Below are positions 8,235 through 15,889 of a DNA stretch of 18,389 bases, piece by piece. A program made the translations under genes and the position numbers. The DNA is from Gammaproteobacteria bacterium. GTDB lineage: Bacteria; Pseudomonadota; Gammaproteobacteria; Steroidobacterales; Steroidobacteraceae. The stretch spans positions 1-18,389 of the forward strand of contig JAQGOE010000255.1 of assembly GCA_028293725.1 (NCBI GenBank), read 5' to 3'. The notes below the pieces were generated by a model. That model saw only the letters and a list, made by a program, of their open reading frames with translations. It was not told the origin of the DNA and did no database searches. The first letter of the stretch is position 1; every line of letters starts with the position of its first letter.

Positions 8235-8261
8235 GCGTTCGAGGAACCATCGCCTCAACGC
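8235..8261. terminator. Possible shared terminator hairpin between convergent garD and gudD
   Basis: GCGTT-c-GAGG (8235-8244) pairs with CCTC-AACGC (8253-8261), a 9-bp stem with one bulged C and an 8-base loop. It covers the gudD stop codon and starts nine bases after the garD stop. No T-run follows on either strand, so it may slow or pair transcripts rather than terminate them. Confidence 0.35.
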
Positions 8262-9640
8262 ATCATGCAGGGGCGTTTCGGATCGAATGTCCAGCCCGGG
8301 ATGAGCTGTCGCATGGCCGTGGCGTCATCGCGACCTGCGATGGCGATGGTCTTGTAAAGGGCGTTTGCCTCCTCCAGTCTCTCGAGATCCAGTTCGACGC
8401 CGAGCCCCGGGCTGTCGGGGACTTTGACACAGCCGCGGCGGATCTCCAGGGGCTCCCGGGTGAGACGCTGTCCGTCCTGCCATATCCAGTGGGTGTCGAT
8501 GGCGGTGATGGTGCCCGGGGCGGCGGCCGCCACGTGCGTGAACATGGCCAGTGAGATGTCGAAATGATTGTTGGAATGTGATCCCCAGGTGAGACCCCAT
8601 GCATCGCACAGTTGTGCGACACGGACCGAGCCGCCGAGGGTCCAGAAGTGAGGGTCGGCCAACGGGATGTCGACCGCTTGCAACTCGATGGCATGACCCA
8701 GCTGGCGCCAGTCGGTGGCCACCATGTTGGTTGCCGTCCGCAAGCCGGTGGCCCGGCGGAACTCCGCAAGAATCTCGCGACCCGAGTAGCCCTCTTCAGC
8801 TCCGCAGGGATCCTCGGCATAGGCCAGAACTCGCTGTTTCCCGCGGCACAGATCGACAGCCTGCCGCAGCGACCAGGCTCCATTGGGATCCAGTGTGATG
8901 CGGGCCTGCGGAAAACGCCCGGACAGCGCGCTCGCTGCCTCAATCTCGGCTTCGCCCGCGAGCACCCCTCCTTTGAGCTTGAAATCGGCGAACCCGTATC
9001 GGTCTTGTGCGGCTTCGGCGAGCCGCAACACGGCACTCGTCGTCAGTGCGGGCTCATTGCGCAATCTGAACCATTCATCCGCGGCCTGGGACTCATGGCG
9101 ATACGGCAGGTCCGTGTGAGTGCGGTCGCCGATATAGAAAAGATATCCCAGCATCTGCACGGACTCACGCTGCTGGCCTTCACCAAGCAGGGCCGCCACG
9201 GGAACTTGCAGGAATTTGCCCAGCAGATCCAGCAGCGCGGCTTCGAGCGCGGCGATCGCATGAATGGTGGTCCGTTGGTCGAAAGTCTGCAGGCCGCGGC
9301 CGCTTCGGTCACGATCCCGGAAGGTCCGCCTCACGTTCTGGAGAACCGACTGATACGCGCCCAGGGCTTTGCCGACGACCAGCGGCCGGGCATCCTCCAG
9401 GGTCACGCGTATCGATTCCCCACCGGGCACCTCTCCAACGCCCGTGTGTCCGGCGTTGTCGGTCAGAATGACGATGTTGCGGGTAAAGTAAGGGCCGTGG
9501 GCGCCGCTGAGATTGAGGAGCATGCTGTCATGACCGGCTACCGGCACTACCTGCATTGCAACCACAACGGGGGCGCCGGTGACCGTGACATCCGGCGAAG
9601 GCGGGTTCTGTGTCGGTGTTGATTTCATGACCACCTTCAT
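8255..9640 (-). CDS. gudD: Glucarate dehydratase
   Basis: 461 residues from the ATG at 9640, which overlaps the gudP stop as ATGA; an ATG at 9628 preceded by AAGGTGG is nearly as good. Enolase-superfamily enzyme that dehydrates D-glucarate (and epimerises/uses L-idarate) to 5-dehydro-4-deoxy-D-glucarate. The capping domain has [20 protein letters not shown] and [10 protein letters not shown]. The barrel carries the known catalytic set: Lys221/Lys223 in FKLKGG, metal ligands Asp251 (DPNGAW), Glu276 ([12 protein letters not shown]) and Asn305 (TNM), Asp329 (LADPHF) and His355 ([11 protein letters not shown]). All line up with E. coli GudD Lys207, Asp235, Glu260, Asn289, Asp313 and His339. The C-terminus [14 protein letters not shown] matches E. 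coli GudD almost exactly. It is about 15 residues longer at the N-terminus. Last gene of the minus-strand aldarate operon. A much longer open frame upstream, running over gudP, is a shadow. Confidence 0.97.
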   Translation of the reverse strand: MKVVMKSTPTQNPPSPDVTVTGAPVVVAMQVVPVAGHDSMLLNLSGAHGPYFTRNIVILTDNAGHTGVGEVPGGESIRVTLEDARPLVVGKALGAYQSVLQNVRRTFRDRDRSGRGLQTFDQRTTIHAIAALEAALLDLLGKFLQVPVAALLGEGQQRESVQMLGYLFYIGDRTHTDLPYRHESQAADEWFRLRNEPALTTSAVLRLAEAAQDRYGFADFKLKGGVLAGEAEIEAASALSGRFPQARITLDPNGAWSLRQAVDLCRGKQRVLAYAEDPCGAEEGYSGREILAEFRRATGLRTATNMVATDWRQLGHAIELQAVDIPLADPHFWTLGGSVRVAQLCDAWGLTWGSHSNNHFDISLAMFTHVAAAAPGTITAIDTHWIWQDGQRLTREPLEIRRGCVKVPDSPGLGVELDLERLEEANALYKTIAIAGRDDATAMRQLIPGWTFDPKRPCMMR

Positions 9641-10998
9641 TGCGTCCCGGCCAGCGCCGGGTCTGCCGGTCTGCTGCCGAGCTCGAATCGTTTGATGGGG
9701 CCGACGACCACGAGGTAGCTGAACACAGCCGCGATCGCATTGGCGGCTATGAACACGAGCGCGCCGGCGAATGAGCCGCTGCCGGCGACAATATAGCCGA
9801 TGATGATCGGTGTCGTGATAGCCGCGGCGTTTCCGAAGGTATTGAACAGGGCACCGTTCATTCCCGCCATCTCCTTGGGCGAGGTGTCGGCTACGACCGC
9901 CCAGCCCAGGGCGCCGATTCCCTTGCCGAAGAAGGCGAGCGACATGCAGGCAATGACGAGCCAGTCGGATTCGATGAAGTTGCATGTGACAATGACAGTC
10001 GACAGCAGCATCCCCGCGACGATGGGCGACTTGCGCGATACTGAAAGGGAGCAGCCGCGCCTCAGCAACATATCGGACAACACCCCTCCCAACACACCGC
10101 CCGCGAGGCCGCACAGGGCCGGCAAGGTGGCGGCGAATCCCGCTGACAGGATCGACATACCGCGTTGTTTGATCAGGTAAATGGGGAACCAGGTCAGGAA
10201 AAAATAAGTCAGGGTAGTGATGCAGTACTGCGCAATGTAGATGCCGAGCAACATCCGGCTGTGCAGGAGTTGTTTTACCTGGATCCAGCGCAGCGGCGCC
10301 TTGGCGCGGCGCCCAACACTGTCCATATCCACCTGCGCGCCTTCGGCGCGGATGAATTGAAGCTCTTGCGCCGTCAGGCGCGGATGCTCGAGCGGGCTGT
10401 AGACGCTCTTGAGCCACACCGCGAATAGAACCAGGCCGGTCGAACCCATGAAGAAGTAGACCCCGCGCCAGTCGAAGCGGTGGACAATCCAGGCCATGAT
10501 GGGGAGGAAGGCAACCGTGGCGAAGTATTGCGCCGAGTTGAATATCGCCGCGGCGGTGCCGCGTTCCTTCACGGGAAACCAAGCGGCGACAATCCGGCTG
10601 TTGCCGGGAAACGCGGGAGCTTCCGCCACTCCCACGCACAGGCGCAAGATAAACAGTGCGACCACCACTGCACTACCGCTCAGCAGGCCCACCGCGCCCT
10701 GCGCGAGCCCCAGGAGAGACCACACCAGGATACTGGTCGCATAGACCATGCGCGAGCCGTATCTATCCAGCAGCCAGCCGCCGGGAATCTGTGCCGCGAC
10801 ATAGGCCCACCCGAAGGCGGAAAACAGGTAGCCCATCGCCACAGGGGTGAGCCCCAGTTGGGCCTGCACTCCAGGGCCGGCAATCGACAGGGTGGCCCGG
10901 TCGGCGTAGTTGACCGTGGTGGCCACAAACAACATGGCGAGGATGAAGTAGCGGAATCGGCCAGAGGACCGCGGCAACGGTGAGTTGTCAGGTTGCAT
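9637..10998 (-). CDS. gudP: MFS glucarate/galactarate transporter
   Basis: 453 residues from the ATG at 10998; an in-frame ATG at 11022 (ATGGTGA, overlapping the upstream stop) would give 461. An inner-membrane major facilitator of the anion:cation symporter type that takes up D-glucarate and galactarate with protons. Twelve hydrophobic segments are visible. Diagnostic stretches are [20 protein letters not shown] in helix 1, [20 protein letters not shown] then RYGSR (the helix 2-3 loop), [49 protein letters not shown], and ALAFF-like [20 protein letters not shown]. These resemble E. coli GudP and GarP closely; sequence alone does not separate the two substrates, and the adjoining gudD favours gudP. 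It overlaps gudD by four bases, indicating translational coupling, and follows the semialdehyde dehydrogenase stop by 17 bases. Confidence 0.93.
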   Translation of the reverse strand: MQPDNSPLPRSSGRFRYFILAMLFVATTVNYADRATLSIAGPGVQAQLGLTPVAMGYLFSAFGWAYVAAQIPGGWLLDRYGSRMVYATSILVWSLLGLAQGAVGLLSGSAVVVALFILRLCVGVAEAPAFPGNSRIVAAWFPVKERGTAAAIFNSAQYFATVAFLPIMAWIVHRFDWRGVYFFMGSTGLVLFAVWLKSVYSPLEHPRLTAQELQFIRAEGAQVDMDSVGRRAKAPLRWIQVKQLLHSRMLLGIYIAQYCITTLTYFFLTWFPIYLIKQRGMSILSAGFAATLPALCGLAGGVLGGVLSDMLLRRGCSLSVSRKSPIVAGMLLSTVIVTCNFIESDWLVIACMSLAFFGKGIGALGWAVVADTSPKEMAGMNGALFNTFGNAAAITTPIIIGYIVAGSGSFAGALVFIAANAIAAVFSYLVVVGPIKRFELGSRPADPALAGTQ

Positions 10999-11015
10999 GG
11001 TGATCGGTGCCCCAA

Positions 11016-12593
11016 TCACCATCTGCCAAGGTCCCCGTTCACACGGCGCCACAGGCCCAGGGAATTCCTGTCATCCAGGGCGTTCGGGAGCAGATCGGGC
11101 GGCACATTCTGATAACAGACCGGCCGCAAAAACCGCCGTATCGCCAGCGTGCCGACCGATGTGGAGCGGCCATCGGAAGTTGCGGGGAAAGGTCCGCCAT
11201 GGACCATCGCGTGGGAGACCTGTACGCCGGTGGGAAAATCGTTTACCAGGATGCGTCCGACCTTGCGCTCCAGGATCGGTAGCAGTCGCCGCGCAAGCGC
11301 TTTGTCGGGCTCGTCCATGTGTAGGGTTGCGGTCAGCTGGCCCTCGAGATGCTCGGCGACAGCGCAGAGTTCATCGAAGTCGCTGCATTCCACGACGAGA
11401 GAGGCAGCTCCAAACACTTCTTCCTGGAGGGTCGTGTCGGCGAGGAAGCCCCTGCCCTTCGTGGCAAACAATGCAGGGGCCGGCTGGTTGGAGCCACTGC
11501 CACTGCGGCCACGGGCGATGGTGGTTACGTCTTCCAACGCTTCCCGGTCTCCCACTGCCTTCACAAAGGCCTGGTGAATTTCCGCCGTCAACATGGTCGA
11601 GCCCGGAATCCCCGCCACTTTGCCGCCGGCAACATTCAGGAATTCCTCCAGCCCGTGGCCCTCAATGGCGATGACCAGACCGGGGTTGGTACAGAACTGA
11701 CCGGCACCGAGCGTCAAGGAGGCCACGAAACTCTCACCAAGAGCGCTGGCACGCGTCGATAACGCCCCGGGGAGCAGGAATACCGGGTTGATACTGCTCA
11801 TCTCGGCATATACCGCTATGGGCTCCGGACGCCGCGCCGCAATTGCCATCAAAGCGGTACCACCAGCGCGTGACCCGGTGAAGCCAACGGCCTTGATCCT
11901 TCGGTCCGCAACGAGAGTTGCGCCTATCGCGGTGCCAACGCCGAACAATAGTGAAAAGACTCCCTCGGGCAGGCCGCAATCCGCCACGGCACCCTGAATA
12001 GCCCGTCCCACGAGCTCCGAGGTTCCCGGGTGCGCGCTGTGGGCCTTGACGATCACGGGGCAACCCGCGGCGAGCGCCGCGGCCGTATCGCCCCCGGCGA
12101 CGGAGAAAGCGAGCGGAAAATTGCTGGCGGCAAACACCACTACGGGACCTAACGGGATGTGGCGCATGCGCAAATCGGCGCGGGGTGGCTTGCAATCCGG
12201 GTTGGCGATGTCGACGCGCGCATCGATCCAGCTACCATCCCGGACCACCTCGGCAAACAACCGGAGTTGTCCTACCGTGCGATCGCGCTCGGCTGCGAGC
12301 CGTGCGGCGGTTAATCCGGTCTCCGCCCCGGCGCGCTCAATCAGGTCCGCCCCCGTACCGGCGATCCGATCCGCGATGGCCTCCAGAAAAGTGGCCCGCA
12401 CCTGCAGCGAGGTTTCCCGAAAAGTGTCAAATGCCGCGGCGGCCAGCTCACACGCTCGACCGGCCAACTCAGGTTCCGCGCCACCGAATATCGGCTCCAG
12501 CGGCTCACCCGTGACCGGATTGCGGGCGCGAAACTCCCCTGCCGCGCCGCGCACACTGGCACCGCCGATCAACACCTCACCGCTGATGGGCAT
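11016..12593 (-). CDS. 2,5-dioxovalerate (alpha-ketoglutaric semialdehyde) dehydrogenase
   Basis: 525 residues. Aldehyde dehydrogenase that oxidises 2-oxoglutarate semialdehyde, the KdgD product, to 2-oxoglutarate with NAD(P)+, feeding the TCA cycle. Catalytic residues are in place: Asn158 in FAASNFPLAFS, Lys183 in VIVKAHS, Glu264 in YAEMSSINP and the nucleophile Cys301 in GAGQFCTNPG. The HSAHPGTSE segment and Ser-Ser-Ile-Asn-Pro motif fit the type found in aldarate operons rather than succinate semialdehyde dehydrogenase. The start is decided by GGGAGTGA (12606-12599), eight bases before the ATG at 12593; the GTG at 12602 overlaps the kdgD stop as GTGA but falls inside that ribosome binding site. 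The gene sits between kdgD and gudP, exactly where the pathway step belongs. It lacks sign of damage. Assignment to this substrate rests on family resemblance plus context. Confidence 0.92.
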   Translation of the reverse strand: MPISGEVLIGGASVRGAAGEFRARNPVTGEPLEPIFGGAEPELAGRACELAAAAFDTFRETSLQVRATFLEAIADRIAGTGADLIERAGAETGLTAARLAAERDRTVGQLRLFAEVVRDGSWIDARVDIANPDCKPPRADLRMRHIPLGPVVVFAASNFPLAFSVAGGDTAAALAAGCPVIVKAHSAHPGTSELVGRAIQGAVADCGLPEGVFSLLFGVGTAIGATLVADRRIKAVGFTGSRAGGTALMAIAARRPEPIAVYAEMSSINPVFLLPGALSTRASALGESFVASLTLGAGQFCTNPGLVIAIEGHGLEEFLNVAGGKVAGIPGSTMLTAEIHQAFVKAVGDREALEDVTTIARGRSGSGSNQPAPALFATKGRGFLADTTLQEEVFGAASLVVECSDFDELCAVAEHLEGQLTATLHMDEPDKALARRLLPILERKVGRILVNDFPTGVQVSHAMVHGGPFPATSDGRSTSVGTLAIRRFLRPVCYQNVPPDLLPNALDDRNSLGLWRRVNGDLGRW

Positions 12594-12606
12594 CGTGCTC
12601 ACTCCC
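12594..12606 (-). promoter_or_regulatory. Ribosome binding site setting the semialdehyde dehydrogenase start
   Basis: GGGAGTGA on the minus strand includes the last bases of kdgD and its TGA. Its GGGAG core is 8 bases from the ATG at 12593 and too close to the GTG at 12602, so it favours the ATG and couples translation of the two genes. Confidence 0.55.
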
Positions 12607-13513
12607 GGCCGGCGAGCAGCGCCGCTAGCTCCTCCATCTCGCCCGGCGCCAGATCAGTCAGAGGCGAGCGCACCGGCCCGCAATCGCGTCCCACCAGTCG
12701 CATTCCCGCTTTGACAATCGACACCGCGTAGCCGGGCTTGCGGTTGCGGATATTGACGTAGGGCAGTACGAACTCCCGCAGACCCTTGTAGACAGCCGCA
12801 TGGTCACGGCGGCGTACCGCCGCGTAAAAGCTCAGCGCAAATTTGGGCAGGAAGTTGTAGATGGCCGATGAGTAGGTATTGACGCCCATCTCCAGGTAGG
12901 GAAGCGCAAAGGTTTCGGCCGTCGGCAAGCCGCCGAGAAACGTCAGTCGATCGCCCAACCGGGAGTAGATGCGAGTCATCATTTCTATATCGCCCACGCC
13001 GTCCTTGAAACCCACGAGGTTCGGGCAGCGCGCGCACAGCCGCTCGAGCGTGACTTCGTCTATTCTGGCATTGGCGCGACTGTAGAAGATGACGCCCAGG
13101 TTCGTGGAGTTGCAGACTGCCTCGACGTGCTCAGAGAGTCCCTCGCGCTCGAACTCGGTCAGATAAGGCGGCAGGAGCAGCACGCCGTCCGCCCCGGCTC
13201 GTTCCGCGCTTCGCGCCAGGTCTTTCGCTATCGCCGTGCCGTAACCGCACGGGGCCAGCAGCGGCAGCCGCGAATTGACTTCCGCCACGGCAATTTTGAC
13301 GACGTTTGCCACTTCTTCGTGGGTAAGAGAAAAGAACTCGCCCGTACCGCCCGCCGCAAACAGCCCCGCCGGGCGGTGGCTGCAGGCCCAGGCGATATTC
13401 TCGCGGTAGGCCGCTTCATCGAATCCGCCATCCTTGCGGAAGGTTGTCACGGGAAACGACAGGAGGCCGGTTCCCAGCGCTGTTGCCATTTCTTTGGGTG
13501 TCATCCCTGTCAT
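12599..13513 (-). CDS. kdgD: 5-dehydro-4-deoxyglucarate dehydratase
   Basis: 304 residues from the ATG at 13513, the normal size for KdgD (about 303); the open frame runs on upstream to 13708 but that part overlaps the preceding gene and is not protein-like. It belongs to the DHDPS/N-acetylneuraminate lyase class I aldolase family and turns 5-dehydro-4-deoxy-D-glucarate into 2-oxoglutarate semialdehyde, CO2 and water. Motifs: [14 protein letters not shown] at the N-terminus, [13 protein letters not shown] (residues 52-64, carboxylate binding), the conserved Tyr144 in VIFYSRAN, the Schiff-base Lys170 in [33 protein letters not shown], and a C-terminal [19 protein letters not shown] then [20 protein letters not shown], typical of KdgD rather than DapA. 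An AGAGAG about ten bases before the ATG is a weak ribosome binding site. It lies 43 bases after the UxuA-like gene and 5 bases before the dehydrogenase ATG. Confidence 0.96.
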   Translation of the reverse strand: MTGMTPKEMATALGTGLLSFPVTTFRKDGGFDEAAYRENIAWACSHRPAGLFAAGGTGEFFSLTHEEVANVVKIAVAEVNSRLPLLAPCGYGTAIAKDLARSAERAGADGVLLLPPYLTEFEREGLSEHVEAVCNSTNLGVIFYSRANARIDEVTLERLCARCPNLVGFKDGVGDIEMMTRIYSRLGDRLTFLGGLPTAETFALPYLEMGVNTYSSAIYNFLPKFALSFYAAVRRRDHAAVYKGLREFVLPYVNIRNRKPGYAVSIVKAGMRLVGRDCGPVRSPLTDLAPGEMEELAALLAGRE

Positions 13514-13556
13514 TGGGGTGGGCTCTCTTGTGATGGTCGGGTAGGTCGCATGGCGA

Positions 13557-14726
13557 TCAGCCGAAGCGCTCGACCGCTTGTATGATGGCGCGGATGTAGC
13601 CGTAGCCGAACGCGAACGACTCGAGGTGTCCGTCCGCCGCGGAGGACTCCTCTGCCATGTTGTATGCATAGGCGCCGCCGGATTGCCGACTCGGAACGAG
13701 CGGCACATGGTCCGTCATCAACATGCCCTGGTAGCCCACTTCGCGATAAGTCAGCGCAGCCTGCAGCATGTCGACGTCGCCCTCGTCGGGGAATGTCTCG
13801 ACGAAGTTGTCGCGATGACCGCGGATATTGCGAAAGTGCACGTTGAATATTTTGCCGCGCGTGCCGAAGTAGCGGATGACGTCATGGATCTGCGTTGCGG
13901 GGTTGACGAGATCCTCGCTGATGGTTCCCTGGCAGAAGTTCAGCCCGTGATAGGGGCTTTCGTGAATGGTCACGAACCGCTTCAAGCCGTCCACCGTGCC
14001 CAACACCCGGTTGACGCCGCGATACCCGCTCGGAGGAACGCCGGGATCCTGCGGATGACAGGCAATCCGGATTTTGTACTCGTTGGCCACCGGAACCACG
14101 CGCTCGAGAAAGTACGTGATCCTCTCCCAGAAGGTATCGGCATCCACCCGCCCTGCCCGGGTGAGTGACGCCTGGTCGGACGCCTTGCTCCAGTCCCAGC
14201 CAGTGTATTCGACATCACCGCGTCCCGGAACCTGTATGTTGCGCAACACGCCCAGGATACTCATGTTGTATTTGATTGAGGGAATTCCAACCTGCGCGCA
14301 GTTGCGGATGAGCGTCTGGAACGCTTCGATGTCCCGGTCGCGCTGCGAGCTGTCTCCCAGGACGATAGCCGGATGGGCCTCCGTGTCCACCAGTGTCGAG
14401 CGCAGCAGGATGCTGTCGGTCATGTCGACGCTCAGGCCGTGTTTTTCCGCCAGCTCGCGTAGCTGGCTGAGCTCGGCTACTGTCGGGCACAGGCGCTGCG
14501 GGTCCGCGATGACGGGGCTGCCACAGATATTGCGCACGCCGTAGCGCGCAAAGAACGCGAAATGCTGCGCGTTGGAGGGGCCGCTCTGGCAACCCAACTT
14601 CAACCCGGAAGGTCCTTTCGAGCGCGACGGTTTTGCTGTTGGCCCGGCCACCGAGGCCGAGGTTGCGAGCGTGGCCGCTGCGGTGGAGAGCCGCAGGAAT
14701 TGCCTTCTGTCGGTACTATGACTCAA
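13557..14726 (-). CDS. Tat-exported UxuA-like (mannonate dehydratase family) TIM-barrel protein, copy 2
   Basis: 389 residues from a TTG at 14726, chosen because GGAAG at 14738-14734 lies seven bases upstream; another TTG at 14747 is possible and no ATG or GTG is available before the signal. The N-terminus has Asp-Arg-Arg-Gln-Phe-Leu-Arg-Leu and an Ala/Thr-rich hydrophobic stretch: a classic Tat signal. The mature part is clearly paralogous to the protein at 727-1953, sharing [24 protein letters not shown] start, [29 protein letters not shown] (His224), [10 protein letters not shown] (Cys265), VHFRNIRG (His297) and TDHVP (Asp339). The metal ligands of mannonate dehydratase are kept, but as in copy 1 the second His of the UxuA Asp-His-Gly-His motif is replaced. 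It has an extra segment near residues 345-365 (Ser/Gly/Ala/Tyr-rich). Second gene of the aldarate operon; its start overlaps the preceding stop by 11 bases. Fold clear, reaction unknown. Confidence 0.85.
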   Translation of the reverse strand: MSHSTDRRQFLRLSTAAATLATSASVAGPTAKPSRSKGPSGLKLGCQSGPSNAQHFAFFARYGVRNICGSPVIADPQRLCPTVAELSQLRELAEKHGLSVDMTDSILLRSTLVDTEAHPAIVLGDSSQRDRDIEAFQTLIRNCAQVGIPSIKYNMSILGVLRNIQVPGRGDVEYTGWDWSKASDQASLTRAGRVDADTFWERITYFLERVVPVANEYKIRIACHPQDPGVPPSGYRGVNRVLGTVDGLKRFVTIHESPYHGLNFCQGTISEDLVNPATQIHDVIRYFGTRGKIFNVHFRNIRGHRDNFVETFPDEGDVDMLQAALTYREVGYQGMLMTDHVPLVPSRQSGGAYAYNMAEESSAADGHLESFAFGYGYIRAIIQAVERFG

Positions 14727-15336
14727 AGGGTGACTTCCGGGTATCAATCGCCGAGGCTACCTTGAACACCAACACCTGGGTCTCGACCGTCATGCCTTCG
14801 ATTTCGATACCCTCCAGGCGGAGCTCTCCAACCTGTGCCGGAGCGGCGGTGTCGAACACGGTGATGCTCGTGTACGTGTGATGTGCTTTCTCGCCACCGT
14901 TCACCACAAAGAGCCGCTGTGTCGCCGCGTCATAGGCGATGGGATCGGCATCGACGGAGATCTTGAAGGACTTCAGAGGCGCGAACGTGTTTGAATCGAA
15001 GACGCGCAATGCGCCGCCACCATCGGATACGTACAAGCGGGTGAGATCGGGCCGATACAACACCGCCCGCGGCTTGTGCACTCCCTGGATTTCCTTCAGC
15101 ACCCTGCCCTGTTCGAAACCGAACACGACCACTCGCTGGTCCTCTACGGCAGTGCCGAAGAGACGCTTGCCGACAGGATCCACCGTGAAGTGATCGAAAT
15201 GTCCGCGCAGCGTACCCGGTAGCGTAAACCGGTGGACCAGACTGACAGGAGCGCTCGCCTGCGGTTGCGGCTCGACAGCACCAGCGGTTTGCAGCGCGGC
15301 AAGCGTCATTACGAAAATCTTACCTGACAGCCTCAC
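14716..15336 (-). CDS. Exported YncE-like beta-propeller protein, apparently C-terminally truncated
   Basis: 206 residues from a GTG at 15336, preceded by GGAG six bases upstream; an ATG at 15348 has no good ribosome binding site. The N-terminus (MRLSGKIFVMTLAALQTAGA) is a Sec signal peptide. The mature part consists of YVTN/YncE-type blades: GHFDHFTVDPVGKRLFGTAV, EDQRVVVFGFEQG, KPRAVLYRPDLTRLYVSDGG, ALRVFDSNTFAPLKSF, DADPIAYDAATQRLFVVNGG and SITVFDTAAPAQVGEL. Around residue 180 (IEIEGMTVETQ) the expected next blade fails and the frame ends in [14 protein letters not shown], inside the start of the UxuA-like gene. Relatives usually have 300 or more residues, so about two blades are missing; a deletion at the gene junction is likely (inference). 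The product may be inactive or may complete a propeller by pairing. First gene of the aldarate operon, downstream of promoter B. Confidence 0.7.
   Translation of the reverse strand: MRLSGKIFVMTLAALQTAGAVEPQPQASAPVSLVHRFTLPGTLRGHFDHFTVDPVGKRLFGTAVEDQRVVVFGFEQGRVLKEIQGVHKPRAVLYRPDLTRLYVSDGGGALRVFDSNTFAPLKSFKISVDADPIAYDAATQRLFVVNGGEKAHHTYTSITVFDTAAPAQVGELRLEGIEIEGMTVETQVLVFKVASAIDTRKSPFES
14727..14738 (-). promoter_or_regulatory. Ribosome binding site for the TTG start of the second UxuA-like gene
   Basis: GGAAG (14738-14734) followed by seven bases and TTG (14726-14724), lying inside the 3' end of the preceding gene. This supports a rare TTG start and translational coupling. Confidence 0.45.
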
Positions 15337-15445
15337 ATGGAGCTCCATGAGATCAAGGGGTGCTCACCACAGCCTTCGAATGTTCTGCGGGACGGGTCGT
15401 TGGGTGAGCGGGTGACTGCGTCCCGGCGCTATTCAATTGCAGTAA

Positions 15446-15511
15446 AGTTTAGAAGGTGGAACGATGCACATCAAGCCAAAGTCGGTATGAATCGATATAA
15501 GAGCTGGATCA
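15446..15511. promoter_or_regulatory. Divergent promoter/operator B (aldarate operon side)
   Basis: Facing the minus-strand operon: -35 TTGATG (15474-15469), 17-base spacer, -10 TAAACT (15451-15446), leaving a leader of about 100 bases to the first gene. The layout copies promoter A: the outer -35 base lies exactly 38 bases from the ATG of the neighbouring (here broken) LysR gene in both places, and GTYTAGAARGTG at the left end is shared. The operator core is more diverged, with about 12 of 18 bases matching across GATCAATGCCAATATTGG and no intact palindrome. Confidence 0.55.
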
Positions 15512-15617
15512 ATGTCGAGCTCAACCGCGCGCTGCTTCGCCGTCGTCTCCGCAGAGCTGCATTTCGGACGCGCGGCGGTACGGTTGCATATGACTCGACC
15601 GTGCCGCGCGCTGTCGT
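15512..15617 (+). pseudogene. LysR-type regulator gene remnant (5' end only)
   Basis: Starting at the ATG at 15512, the sequence matches the first 115 or so bases of the LysR gene at 5218. The clearest part is SAELHFGRAAVRLHMTRP, against AEELHFGRAAVRLHMTQP in the intact copy. Single-base and short losses near the start (the codons for Phe-Glu-Leu-Asn are visible only after a one-base shift) and an insertion after the Met-Thr-Arg-Pro codons destroy the frame. Resemblance ends near 15617, and promoter C begins soon after. About 90% of the gene is missing. It would have been divergent from the aldarate operon, as the intact gene is from the receptor operon. Confidence 0.75.
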
Positions 15618-15649
15618 GTTGCGCGGGGAGATGCGCGACGATGCGCGCG

Positions 15650-15705
15650 TTGTATCAATCAATGCCCATATTGGCTTGGACGCGCATCACTAGCTTCCCT
15701 AGACT
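15650..15705 (+). promoter_or_regulatory. Promoter/operator C reading toward rhaT
   Basis: Reading rightward: operator core TCAATGCCCATATTGG, -35 TTGGAC (15676-15681), an 18-base spacer, -10 TAGACT (15700-15705) and CGC. Promoter A, read on the minus strand, has the identical -35, spacer length and -10 and the shared consensus GCCNATATTGGYTTGGAC, then CTAGACTCGC. This is a strong match given that the spacer itself is unconserved. It would produce a transcript starting near 15712 with a leader of about 180 bases before rhaT. Confidence 0.65.
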
Positions 15706-15777
15706 CGCTCGGGCTGCAAAAGCCCAGCTCCGCGACCGACCTTGCCGGGGACTGACATTGTTTTGAGGGGGAAGCAT

Positions 15778-15855
15778 ATGACTTCAGATCCGGGAAAATG
15801 GGCCTCCGCGGCAGTTTGGCCTCGAGGTGGCCGTGTCGTACTGAGGACGGGTTGA
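15778..15855 (+). other. Short leader ORF, possible remnant start of a lost receptor gene
   Basis: GAGGGGGAAGCAT followed by ATG opens a 25-codon frame (MTSDPGKWASAAVWPRGGRV, ending VLRTG). The ribosome binding site nearly repeats the GAGGGGGATTGC-ATG of the receptor gene at 5104, and it lies downstream of the matching promoter. The coding part does not resemble a receptor signal peptide. It may be the initiation region left after a receptor gene was deleted, or a leader peptide of the rhaT transcript. It ends 34 bases before the rhaT ATG. Confidence 0.35.
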
Positions 15856-15876
15856 GCGGTCCCGGTTCCCCTCGCG

Positions 15877-15889
15877 GGAGGTGATGGGC
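15877..15889 (+). promoter_or_regulatory. Ribosome binding site that sets the rhaT start
   Basis: GGAGGTGA is a near-perfect anti-16S match. It is 8 bases (from the GGAGG core) before the ATG at 15890, while the GTG at 15881 and ATG at 15884 lie within it, so 15890 is the start. Confidence 0.75.

Noticed and set aside
9641..10639. An open frame continuous with gudD that would give a 794-residue fusion protein
   Set aside because: The upstream half is the antiparallel-free shadow of gudP in another frame on the same strand: Arg/His/Gly-rich with no domain, while gudP itself is a full transporter. gudD starts at 9640.
13514..13708. N-terminal extension of KdgD
   Set aside because: KdgD proteins begin close to the [12 protein letters not shown] motif; the extension is Ser/Arg/Thr-rich and overlaps the end of the UxuA-like gene.
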